A stretch of DNA of 13,323 nucleotides from Ilumatobacteraceae bacterium (GCA_019090765.1 JAHRVJ010000004.1:1-13323); one strand, 5' to 3'. Positions 6,728 to 12,955 are shown, counted from the first letter of the stretch. Translations and numbers: made by a program. The notes: a model not told the origin generated them from the sequence alone.

Positions 6728-8251
6728 CTAGGCGGAAGACGTGTCGGGTGTGGTGTCGGCAAGCAGCGATTCACGGACGTCGCTCCTGGCAATCTTCTGC
6801 GAGGCTGTATGCGGAAGTTGATCTACGATCTTCACGACGCGAACGCACTTGTAGTGAGCGATCTGCTCGCGACAATGCTCGATGAGATCGGCCTCCGTGA
6901 GGTCAGGGTTCTTGACGACCACTACACCGTATGGCAGCTCGCCAAGACGATCATCAGGCATGCCGATCACTACAGCCTCGACGACATCGAGGTGGCTGAG
7001 TAGGGCATTCTCGACCTCAGCGGGATACACGTTGAAGCCTCCAACGATCATCACCTCGCGCTTACGGTCAACAATGAAGAGAAAGCCGTCGGCGTCGACA
7101 TAGCCGAGGTCGCCCGTATGCAGAAGCCCGTCGTCATCGACGTGTCGGCCTGGCTCGGCGGCCTTGCCCACATACCGCGACATGATGTGCGCCGATCGGA
7201 CGCAGATCTCACCAATTTCCGACGGCGCCACCTCGACGCCTTCGTCGTCAAGCACGTGCAACTCAACGCCTTCGTAGGCTCGCCCGACAGAACCCGCTTT
7301 CCAGGTGCCGTTCTTCAGCTCATCGCGAGTCCATCCAGCAACGTGCAGTGATTCTGTCTGGCCATAGTTCTGAATGATCGGCAGACCGAAACGCTTCTCG
7401 AAGCGTTCCTTGACCGACGCAGGCAGCGGAGCCCCTGTTGACTGGACAATCTTCACGGGGCCAAGATCAATCGGGTCCTCGTGCGTGGCCAGCGCATGGA
7501 GCATCGTGGGCGTGACGATCATCGTGTCCGCGCCGTGCTCAGCAATAGCTGCGAGTACCAATTCCAATCGGAACCGCTCGACCAGTACGACCGGACGACC
7601 GACGTGGAGCGCGAACAGCAGAGAGCAGAGCCCTCCGGTGTGGGCTAGCGGAAGGGCCAACAGCGTCGGCGACTTCGGCCTGTCGCCAATCGGGAATGGG
7701 CCTGGCTTGCCGACCAAGGCCTTCGAGATCGCGGTATTCGCATCGGCCAGAGCCCCATGACTCAGAACGGCGCCCTTGGGCCTGCCCGTGGTGCCAGAGG
7801 TGAAAATAATCACTGCGGCACTCGAGTCGTCGACCTCGGCCGGATGGTCGTCGTTCTCCAGATCCGAGTCCGCGAGAACAGTAGCAAGTCCGTCGCCGGC
7901 CAGAACGGGAAGGTCAATAGCCCCCCACGACTCGATACTCGAGTCACTTGTGATCAGAAGTTCAACGTCGGCATCGCTGAGGGCCGCCAGCAGTTCAGAA
8001 CGAGACCCGGTGTGATTCACGAGAGTCGCCGTGCACCCCGCCCAGAGCACTCCGTAGATGGCGTGTACCGACTCGACCGAGTTGGGCAGGGCGATCGCCA
8101 CGCGCTTCATTTCTCGCTGCCGCAGATACGTGCCGAGCTTCGATGCCGAGTTCGCTACGTCTCGGAATGTCTCTGAAGCAGCTCCGAAAACGAGCGCAGG
8201 ACTTGACTCAGAGTCATTTCTTCTCTGCCAAAGCAGCTCAACTAGGTTCAC
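6728..8251 (-). CDS. Acyl-CoA ligase (AMP-forming, ANL superfamily)
   Basis: A 507-aa AMP-forming ligase, the usual size. It has the P-loop IFTSGTTGRPKG (149-160), the adenine motif QNYGQTE (294-300), TGDLGYVDADGF (379-390), the hinge DRKREV (395-400) followed by VGGFNVYPAEVE (403-414), and a C-terminal domain with the catalytic Lys486 in the stretch PHTASQKIARS. The residue before that Lys is Gln485, where Gly is usual. It should activate a free carboxylic acid to its CoA thioester via an acyl-adenylate, the entry reaction of the pathway encoded downstream. The GTG at 8251 is chosen because GAGGGA sits 2 nt upstream, a rather close but plausible ribosome site; an out-of-frame ATG two bases before it reads directly into TGA. 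It is the first gene after a strong predicted promoter and probably heads the operon. The acid cannot be deduced. Confidence 0.95.
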   Translation of the reverse strand: MNLVELLWQRRNDSESSPALVFGAASETFRDVANSASKLGTYLRQREMKRVAIALPNSVESVHAIYGVLWAGCTATLVNHTGSRSELLAALSDADVELLITSDSSIESWGAIDLPVLAGDGLATVLADSDLENDDHPAEVDDSSAAVIIFTSGTTGRPKGAVLSHGALADANTAISKALVGKPGPFPIGDRPKSPTLLALPLAHTGGLCSLLFALHVGRPVVLVERFRLELVLAAIAEHGADTMIVTPTMLHALATHEDPIDLGPVKIVQSTGAPLPASVKERFEKRFGLPIIQNYGQTESLHVAGWTRDELKNGTWKAGSVGRAYEGVELHVLDDEGVEVAPSEIGEICVRSAHIMSRYVGKAAEPGRHVDDDGLLHTGDLGYVDADGFLFIVDRKREVMIVGGFNVYPAEVENALLSHLDVVEAVVIGMPDDRLGELPYGVVVVKNPDLTEADLIEHCREQIAHYKCVRVVKIVDQLPHTASQKIARSDVRESLLADTTPDTSSA

Positions 8252-8280
8252 ATTCCCTCACGACGGTTTCGGTGGCTTAC

Positions 8281-8296
8281 TTAACCATTATTAACC
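8281..8296 (-). promoter_or_regulatory. Direct repeat GGTTAA-N4-GGTTAA over the -10 region
   Basis: On the minus strand GGTTAA occurs twice (8296-8291 and 8286-8281) with starts 10 bp apart, one helical turn. The repeats overlap the predicted -10 of the ligase promoter, a place where a repressor would block transcription. The repeat itself is directly visible; its role is inference. Confidence 0.35.
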
Positions 8297-8316
8297 CAGC
8301 TTTCAGACGGCGTCAA
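8287..8316 (-). promoter_or_regulatory. Sigma70-type promoter of the ligase operon
   Basis: On the minus strand TTGACG (8316-8311) matches the -35 consensus at 5 of 6 bases and AATAAT (8292-8287) matches the -10 at 5 of 6, with an 18-bp spacer. Transcription would begin near 8280, giving a leader of about 30 nt that contains the GAGGGA ribosome site before the GTG at 8251. It is the clearest promoter in the window and sits at the head of the eight-gene operon. Confidence 0.6.
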
Positions 8317-8331
8317 GTTGTGGCCCACAAC
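8317..8331. promoter_or_regulatory. Perfect 15-bp palindrome abutting the -35: candidate operator
   Basis: GTTGTGG-C-CCACAAC is a perfect inverted repeat with 7-bp arms around a single base. It directly adjoins the -35 hexamer of the ligase promoter and lies in the short intergenic space behind the thioesterase gene. Dyad sites of this size usually bind a dimeric regulator (TetR, MarR, GntR or similar); the position at about -36 to -50 would suit an activator or a repressor. No regulator gene is present in the window. Confidence 0.5.
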
Positions 8332-8350
8332 GATCTTCTGGAGGGCCGCT

Positions 8351-8374
8351 AGAGCAGTGAAGTTCTGCTGCTCT
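8351..8374 (-). terminator. Stem-loop after the thioesterase gene
   Basis: AGAGCAG (8351-8357) and CTGCTCT (8368-8374) form a perfect 7-bp stem with a 10-nt loop, 5 nt after the thioesterase stop codon. No T-run follows on the minus strand, so it is either a U-less actinobacterial terminator or an mRNA 3'-end stabiliser. Its position between this gene and the ligase promoter supports separate transcription units. Confidence 0.4.
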
Positions 8375-8379
8375 CAGGC

Positions 8380-9033
8380 TCAGCTGTCGGTCTTGGGATT
8401 TCCGAAGCGATCCAATGGCACAGAAATGAACAGCCCCTCACTCTCGGCGAAGGTCTCGCCGTCTGAGGTTGCCATGCCTTCTATCCACAACTTGCGCCCC
8501 TCTTGCTCGCGCAGCCGTGCGCGAAACTCCAGCTCGATACCAAGGGGAGTCGGCGCCAGATAGCTCACAGTCAAGCGGCCGGTGTAGGCAGGCGTCCGCA
8601 ACATCGAGAGTACAAAACTCATGACGTCATCAAATACTGCGGCGACCATTCCGCCGTGGGCTCGGCCTGGCGCACCCTCGAACGCTGGACCGAACGACAC
8701 CTGGGCAACGGCATCATCGCCCTCTCGATGACATGTAACTGCTAAACCCATCGGATTGGCGGGACCGGAGACGACACAGTCGGGATAGTGCTCCATACCC
8801 TCACCATCACCAGGGGTCTTACCAAAGAGGCGTCGCTTCATATCGTCAACCGGGCGAGACCTTGTCGGCATCGACTCGATCTCAGGGAGCAAATCACCAA
8901 CGAACTCGGTGATTTGGTCCAACATGTCATCGCCCACGCCATGACCTACAATCGCGTGGGAGAGTTGCCGCAACGATGTTGCACACGCGACTCGACTAGC
9001 GGTGATGGCCTCGGAAGTATTTGTCGAATTCAC
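8380..9033 (-). CDS. PaaI-like hotdog-fold thioesterase
   Basis: A 217-aa protein with an N-terminal helical part (about 1-80) and a C-terminal hotdog domain. The hotdog core is FEGAPGRAHGGMVAAVFDDVM (118-138), where the HGG turn precedes the long central helix and Asp135/Asp136 lie at the usual acidic active-site position. Strands TGRLTVSYLAPTPLG (151-165) and a second set ending ESEGLFI (197-203) complete the fold. This two-part layout is common among actinobacterial PaaI-type acyl-CoA thioesterases. It would release CoA from stalled or surplus acyl-CoA, which fits its place next to the acyl-CoA operon. The GTG at 9033 puts the start at the edge of the helical part, but no ribosome site is seen; a TAATAC stretch 8 nt upstream could give a leaderless start. 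A GTG at 9144 would add 37 residues without family character. Confidence 0.85.
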   Translation of the reverse strand: MNSTNTSEAITASRVACATSLRQLSHAIVGHGVGDDMLDQITEFVGDLLPEIESMPTRSRPVDDMKRRLFGKTPGDGEGMEHYPDCVVSGPANPMGLAVTCHREGDDAVAQVSFGPAFEGAPGRAHGGMVAAVFDDVMSFVLSMLRTPAYTGRLTVSYLAPTPLGIELEFRARLREQEGRKLWIEGMATSDGETFAESEGLFISVPLDRFGNPKTDS

Positions 9034-9193
9034 GAGCCGCAGTATTAGCACAGGGCCACTCTTCAGGTGTGATTCCGCGACCGGCCTTTCACTAGCCACT
9101 CTGGAGGCAAGGTGCTGCGTCACCCGGTGCCCGAGATTAGCCACGCAGCCTGGACACCGGCTATCGGGGCGGGGCCAAGGTCATGACGCAAGA

Positions 9194-9217
9194 CCTGCCC
9201 ACCGAACGGAGGGCGGG
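9194..9217 (-). terminator. Strong stem-loop after the carbonic anhydrase-like gene
   Basis: CCTGCCCACCG (9194-9204) pairs with CGGAGGGCGGG (9207-9217) through 11-nt arms with one A-A mismatch and one G-T pair; the practical loop is GAAC. It begins 9 nt past the TAA of the hexapeptide-repeat gene on the minus strand and is followed by TCTTGCG, a poor T-tract. It is the only evident element in the 193-nt gap 9034-9226. Confidence 0.55.
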
Positions 9218-9226
9218 CACGGACGA

Positions 9227-9778
9227 TTAATCAATACGACGAAGCTCAGCACGGTAGTAGGCCCCGCGCTCGGCGTACACCCCAACTGCGTGCTGAATGA
9301 ACTCCGTGCGGGCACGACCAAGCTTGATCTGCGCGGGCGACCCCGCAGCTAGCGCACCGCTGGGCACCTCGACATTGTTCAATACCACCGAGTTCGCGGC
9401 TACCACGGCTCCGGTCCGCACCACCGACCGATGCAGCACCATCGCGGCATTGCCGACCATTGCGTCGTCTTCAATGGTGCAGCCCTCAAGGTGAACCAGG
9501 TGGCCGAGCACGCATCCGTTGCCAACAGTCGTTGGCCATTCCGGTGTGGTGTGGAGGACCGCGTTGTCCTGCACGCTCGTGCGGCGGCCAATCGTTATCG
9601 CGCCGGCATCGCCGCGCAGCACGGCCCCCGGCCAGATAGAGGATTCGGCACCAATGGTCACCGACCCGATGACCACAGCATCGGGATGGACATAGGCGGC
9701 GCTGTCAATGGCTGGTTCGTCGGAACCGAGAGCATAGATTGGCATCGCCAGCACAGTAGCTGGTGGCCGCTCGATCAT
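9227..9778 (-). CDS. Gamma-class carbonic anhydrase-like hexapeptide-repeat protein
   Basis: A 183-aa left-handed beta-helix protein. Hexapeptide-type repeats run from about residue 30 to 145, including VIGSVTIGAESSIWPGAVLRGD (broken by turns) and later GAVVAANSVVLNN; GSPAQIKLGRA starts the C-terminal helix. The gamma-CA landmarks are Arg55 and Asp57 (LRGD), Gln70/Asp71 (VQDN), and the metal-ligand region VLHTT with His76 and GHLVHLEGC with His93 and His96. By the usual H-x16-H-x4-H spacing the third ligand falls on Glu98, so metal binding may be altered. Homologues include CaiE/PaaY/YrdA-like proteins whose activity is often low or unproven. The ATG at 9778 has GGAG 7 nt upstream; the open frame continues to 10741, but that part is the antisense of the divergent gene. 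An internal ATG at 9745 is the alternative start. Confidence 0.92.
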   Translation of the reverse strand: MIERPPATVLAMPIYALGSDEPAIDSAAYVHPDAVVIGSVTIGAESSIWPGAVLRGDAGAITIGRRTSVQDNAVLHTTPEWPTTVGNGCVLGHLVHLEGCTIEDDAMVGNAAMVLHRSVVRTGAVVAANSVVLNNVEVPSGALAAGSPAQIKLGRARTEFIQHAVGVYAERGAYYRAELRRID

Positions 9779-9808
9779 TTGACTCTCCATTTCTAGCGCT
9801 CGGCACGG

Positions 9809-9814
9809 TACTGT
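9809..9814 (+). promoter_or_regulatory. Possible -10 (TACTGT) of a leaderless transcript
   Basis: TACTGT fits the TANNNT actinobacterial -10 pattern and ends 7 nt before the ATG at 9822, so transcription could begin at the A of the start codon. No Shine-Dalgarno sequence precedes that ATG. The divergent spacer is only 43 nt (9779-9821) and must serve both genes. Confidence 0.35.
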
Positions 9815-9821
9815 TGCGGGC

Positions 9822-11093
9822 ATGTCCCGCAGGATTGAAATTGAGTTAACAAGCGCGCTCGCGGATGGCTCCTGGACCTGGCGCGCCGCAGGTGCACGCA
9901 AGCCCAAGGGCGAGATGCAAGGGGCACTTCTCCCTGAAGGCTCCGTAGTCGGCGATGTCATCAAGGTCGAAGTCGAGCAGATGCTTGATGGCATTGAGGT
10001 GCAGTCCGTCGTTAAGGGCCGCTCCCGTGCCGACGTCAGCGACACTCTCGAGCTAATACCGAGCTCTGAGCCGTTCCAAGAGGTGATCGAAACCCGCGCC
10101 AAGCGCGATCGCGGTGAAGGCCGCGGGAAGCGTGACGGGCGGGGCAAGCGCAGCTCACGCGACGGCAAACGCGACTCACGTGATGGCGATTCCAAGCGTC
10201 GCGACCGCCCGCACTTTGAAGCGCCACCCGAGATCCCGCAGCGACCGAAGCCAAAGCGCCTTAGGCCGGGCAAGGCCCACCGAACCGCAGTGTTGGCGGA
10301 TCTTCCCGAGGAGCAGCGGCCGATCGCCGAGCTGGCCCTGCAGGGAATGTCAGCTGTGCGTGGCCGCCTCAAGGAAGACAACGCGAAACTCGTTGCCGAT
10401 GGCAAGCCAGAGATGCCCGAGGCAGCGGTACTTAAGATGGCCGAAGACCTACTACCCAAACTGCGCGTTGCAGAGTGGCTCGACCGAGCCGACGCCGCGC
10501 TCGACCAAATGGAAACGCTCGATCTGCGCGATATTCGCAGTGTTGTCGCGGCGAGCGACGACTCGATTGTTGCTCGAGACGAGTCCACCCGCGAGGTCGC
10601 GGCGAAATTGAAAGAAGCGCTCGTCCAGAAGCAAGCTGAGGAACTCAAGTTGTGGATAGGTGACGTCGAGGCGTCCCTCGAAGTCGGTCGGGTCATACGC
10701 GCCCTTCGGCTGTCGTCGCAACCGCCGAAAGCTGGCGTCATGTTCCCACCTGACCTCGCCCGCCGCCTCGGCGAAGCAGCAACTCAGGCCCTACAGCCCG
10801 ACGACTCACCCGATCGTTGGATCGCGGTGCTCGAAGCAGCTGCGTTCTCACCAATCCGGACGCTGCTCGCGCCCGCCACTCCCCCAACCTCGATCAACGA
10901 CGATCTTAAGAAGACCGTCGTTCGGCTCGGCCCGCCCCTCCCCCAGGTAGCGGCGTTGCTCGGCATCGAGGTTCCAGCCGGCACGCCCAGGCCCAAACCC
11001 TTGCGTCCCCAGTATCGCAAAGACGGCAAGGGACGCGGTGGTAAGCCGGGCGGCGACTCGCGCCGATCACCACGCACCGCCGACAGCACCTGA
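9822..11093 (+). CDS. Unrecognised 423-aa protein: possible OB/TRAM-like N-domain, basic linker, helical C-half
   Basis: I do not recognise this family. Residues 1-67 look like a small beta-barrel: IEIEL, SWTWRAAG, a PEGSVVGDVIKVEV stretch and GIEVQSVV resemble the alternation and G-V-x-G-D motif of OB or TRAM nucleic-acid-binding domains. Residues 91-150 form a highly charged linker dominated by Arg, Lys, Asp and Gly, with repeated units such as GKRDGRGKRSSRDGKRDSRDG. Residues about 155-345 are mainly amphipathic helices (LPEEQRPIAELALQGM, LKMAEDLLPKLRVAEWLDRA, AKLKEALVQKQAEELKLWI). The tail from about 386 is again basic and Gly/Pro-rich. There is no signal peptide and no membrane segment. 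The likely role is cytoplasmic RNA or DNA binding (inference). The ATG at 9822 begins the frame, with no ribosome site and a TANNNT hexamer close upstream; the gene diverges from the carbonic anhydrase-like gene. Confidence 0.85.
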   Translation: MSRRIEIELTSALADGSWTWRAAGARKPKGEMQGALLPEGSVVGDVIKVEVEQMLDGIEVQSVVKGRSRADVSDTLELIPSSEPFQEVIETRAKRDRGEGRGKRDGRGKRSSRDGKRDSRDGDSKRRDRPHFEAPPEIPQRPKPKRLRPGKAHRTAVLADLPEEQRPIAELALQGMSAVRGRLKEDNAKLVADGKPEMPEAAVLKMAEDLLPKLRVAEWLDRADAALDQMETLDLRDIRSVVAASDDSIVARDESTREVAAKLKEALVQKQAEELKLWIGDVEASLEVGRVIRALRLSSQPPKAGVMFPPDLARRLGEAATQALQPDDSPDRWIAVLEAAAFSPIRTLLAPATPPTSINDDLKKTVVRLGPPLPQVAALLGIEVPAGTPRPKPLRPQYRKDGKGRGGKPGGDSRRSPRTADST

Positions 11094-11114
11094 GGGTTCG
11101 CTCCCAACCTGAGG

Positions 11115-11134
11115 TCCCCCATACGCTTGGGGGA
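11115..11134 (+). promoter_or_regulatory. Stem-loop TCCCCC/GGGGGA ending at the start codon
   Basis: TCCCCC (11115-11120) and GGGGGA (11129-11134) form a perfect 6-bp GC-rich stem with an 8-nt loop. It lies 21 nt after the stop of the 423-aa gene, and its last base is the A of the next ATG. It could terminate or pause the first transcript, or mask initiation of the second gene when read through. It is also a dyad that a regulator could bind. Confidence 0.35.
11122..11127 (+). promoter_or_regulatory. Possible -10 (TACGCT) of a leaderless transcript
   Basis: TACGCT fits TANNNT and ends 6 nt before the ATG at 11134, nearly the same geometry as upstream of the 423-aa gene. The G-run before the ATG touches the start codon and is too close to act as a ribosome site. 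No convincing -35 was found. Confidence 0.3.
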
Positions 11135-11919
11135 TGTCCGAACCAGTCATCTACGAGACTCGTGGCCGCGTCGCGCTGATCACGCTGAATCGCCCAGAGG
11201 TCCGCAACGCCATCAACGCCGATGTCGCCACGGGCATCGAGGCCTCCATCGACAAGTTGGAGGGCGACGACGATATTTGGGTCGGCATCATTCGAGCCAA
11301 TACGGGAGACCAAGAACGGCCAGTATTCTCTGCTGGTGCCGATCTGAAAGCGGTTAGCTCCGGAAGCGCGGCGGCGATCACTACCGAGCGCGGTGGCTTT
11401 GCCGGATTTGTTTACCGTGAGCGACGCAAGCCGATCATTGTGGCGGTTGACGGCCTCGCCACAGCGGGAGGCTTTGAGGTGGTGCTAGCAGCCGACCTGG
11501 TAGTCGCTACGACGCGTTCCGCCTTCGGCCTCGCCGAGGTGAAGCGGAACCTGCTGGCGATGGGAGGCGGCCTGTTTCGCCTACCTCGCACGATCGGACC
11601 AGCAGTGGCAATGGATGCGATCCTCACGGGCGAGCCGATTCCAGCCCAGCGCGCCTACGACCTCGGTCTGATCTCGCGTCTTGTGCAACCGGGTGAGGCC
11701 ACCAACGAAGCTCTTCGCCTGGCCGAACAGATCACCGCTGCCGCGCCGCTCGCTGTGTGGGCAAGCCGTCGCATCGCGCGCGCCGCGGCTTACACCGATG
11801 AGGACACGCTCAGAGCAATGACAGATAAGGATCTATCCACGGTGACTAACTCTGCCGACACCAGAGAAGGCCTGCAAGCCTTCATCGAGAAGCGTGCACC
11901 GAATTGGCAGGGAAGATAG
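11134..11919 (+). CDS. Enoyl-CoA hydratase/isomerase family protein
   Basis: A 261-aa crotonase of standard length. It has VALITLNRPEVRNAIN (13-28), first oxyanion loop VFSAGADLKAV (64-74), second oxyanion segment GLATAGGFEVVLAADL (107-122), and FGLAEVKRNLLAMGGG (131-146). Both catalytic glutamates are present (Glu115 and Glu135), so hydratase activity is expected. A short insert (NTGDQER, 56-62) widens the loop before the first oxyanion strand. The end, LQAFIEKRAPNWQGR, is typical. The gene follows the 423-aa protein by 40 nt but may have its own leaderless start, and it converges with an acetyltransferase gene 9 nt beyond its stop. It is a separate crotonase from the two in the minus-strand operon and may serve general fatty-acid beta-oxidation; no specific substrate can be assigned. 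Confidence 0.94.
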   Translation: MSEPVIYETRGRVALITLNRPEVRNAINADVATGIEASIDKLEGDDDIWVGIIRANTGDQERPVFSAGADLKAVSSGSAAAITTERGGFAGFVYRERRKPIIVAVDGLATAGGFEVVLAADLVVATTRSAFGLAEVKRNLLAMGGGLFRLPRTIGPAVAMDAILTGEPIPAQRAYDLGLISRLVQPGEATNEALRLAEQITAAAPLAVWASRRIARAAAYTDEDTLRAMTDKDLSTVTNSADTREGLQAFIEKRAPNWQGR

Positions 11920-11923
11920 TTCA

Positions 11924-11942
11924 ACCGTCTAGAAACGACGGT
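11924..11942. terminator. Hairpin between convergent genes
   Basis: ACCGTC (11924-11929) and GACGGT (11937-11942) form a perfect 6-bp stem with a 7-nt loop. It lies across the 9-nt gap between the convergent crotonase and acetyltransferase genes and runs into the 3' end of the latter. A weak bidirectional terminator is plausible; there is no T-run on the plus side and only a short mixed one on the minus side. Confidence 0.3.
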
Positions 11943-12381
11943 ACGTCGTAATCAGACGGGCCACGATGCCCGCCCGCTCGTACAGGTTCTTCGTATGACG
12001 GTCACCAGGGAGAGCCTGGCCCTCGACCGCGGTGGCCCCCTCCGAGCGGCCTGCTTCGATTGCGGTCTGCAACAACGCGTCACCGAAGCCGAGTTCTCTC
12101 GCGCCTGGGGTGACCCACACCTGATCGATGTAGAGCACATCGTCAGCGCCGAGTTCCGCTACCAGGTACCCCACGACCACCTCGCCGATGTGGGCCACCC
12201 ACACCGCCGCTTTCTTGCACCTCTCGGCCCAGGATTGACCAATGATCTGATGTTCAGCTAGCCATCTGTCGCCGCCCCGGGCCCCAACGAGAGCGGCCCG
12301 AGCCTCTCGCTCAAGGCCCTCCAATTGCGATATGTCGTCCCCATTGGCCGGATCGGCCCTTCGGACCATTGGGTCGATCAC
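11929..12381 (-). CDS. GNAT-family N-acetyltransferase
   Basis: A 150-aa protein with the GNAT fold order. It has strands AAVWVAHIGEVVVGYLVAEL (58-77), then motif A from LYIDQVWVTPG to DALLQTAI (83-108), with R-x-x-G-x-G as Arg95, Gly98 and Gly100 contacting the acetyl-CoA pyrophosphate. Motif B is KNLYERAGI (131-139), including the Tyr134 that often acts as general acid, and the C-terminal strand is ARLITTYRRF. The acceptor (amine, peptide or small molecule) cannot be told. The GTG at 12381 overlaps the stop of the upstream hypothetical gene by 4 nt (GTGA), suggesting coupled translation; an ATG four codons later (12369) is the alternative. Neither has a clear ribosome site. It is the last gene of the minus-strand trio entering from the right edge. 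Confidence 0.88.
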   Translation of the reverse strand: MIDPMVRRADPANGDDISQLEGLEREARAALVGARGGDRWLAEHQIIGQSWAERCKKAAVWVAHIGEVVVGYLVAELGADDVLYIDQVWVTPGARELGFGDALLQTAIEAGRSEGATAVEGQALPGDRHTKNLYERAGIVARLITTYRRF

Positions 12382-12929
12382 GCGTCGGGACTACTGTCGC
12401 GAAGCTGGTCAAGCTTGCCAAGCACTGTTCGGCGGTGGCGGCCCGCCAACTCGTGCGCCTCGATCGCGTCCCGTTCGTCTTGCGAAAGGTTCGGAAGTTT
12501 GGCTACTACGTGGGCGGCTGGCAAGTGGTCGTAGTCAGGCAGTGCTAAAGCGTCTGCCGCTCTCCGGTCAGGCCCGGTGTTCGGCATCGTGTCGGCTGGC
12601 AGAGCCCGAGTAGGGATCGTTCGAGCAACCACGGTTATCGGCTCATCTGGCGTTCCGACCGGAGCGTCGACCAGGTCGCGCCATCTGCGCCGAACCTCCA
12701 GCGACCCTCGGCTAACAGCCATCTTCCCGATGAACCTGGCCACAACCACTTGCTGACGTGCTTTGTCGACAGTTGCCGGAACTGACTCAAGCGCCCGCGC
12801 AGTGAGGTCCAGCGGGGTGTTCAGTGCGGTCAACAGCAGATGCTCGAACGTGGGGGGACGCTGCTCCTCCAGAGGTTCACCATCGGGCGCCTCAGGGGAA
12901 GGCTGCGGCGGGGAATCGGCGGTACCCAT
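12378..12929 (-). CDS. Hypothetical actinobacterial protein with C-terminal helical RRTVL motif
   Basis: A 183-aa protein with no function I can assign. The N-terminus (1-26) is Pro/Glu-rich and probably disordered. Residues about 27-90 are predicted helical (EHLLLTALNTPLDLTARALE, then a basic stretch EVRRRWRDL), and 91-128 is a Pro/Thr-rich spacer. The C-terminal segment 129-176 has a conserved-looking pattern, PDYDHLPAAHVVAKL followed by DERDAIEAHELAGRHRRTVL and KLDQL, which I recall as a small domain at the end of many actinobacterial proteins of unknown role. There is no signal peptide or transmembrane helix. The ATG at 12929 begins 26 nt after the stop of the acidic protein; no ribosome site is evident. 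The 4-nt overlap with the acetyltransferase gene shows they belong to one operon. Confidence 0.8.
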   Translation of the reverse strand: MGTADSPPQPSPEAPDGEPLEEQRPPTFEHLLLTALNTPLDLTARALESVPATVDKARQQVVVARFIGKMAVSRGSLEVRRRWRDLVDAPVGTPDEPITVVARTIPTRALPADTMPNTGPDRRAADALALPDYDHLPAAHVVAKLPNLSQDERDAIEAHELAGRHRRTVLGKLDQLRDSSPDA

Positions 12930-12955
12930 GGCGTTGACCGATCTCGCGGCTCAGG

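Noticed and set aside
9779..9784. TTGACT as a -35 box for the 423-aa gene
   Set aside because: The nearest -10-like hexamer (TACTGT at 9809) is 24 bp away, too far for a normal sigma70 promoter, so only the -10 is proposed.
9779..10741. N-terminal extension of the carbonic anhydrase-like frame to 504 residues (minus strand)
   Set aside because: The extra 321 codons are Ser/Arg-rich, show no domain, and lie exactly antisense to the 423-aa plus-strand gene; the GGAG-preceded ATG at 9778 explains the real start.
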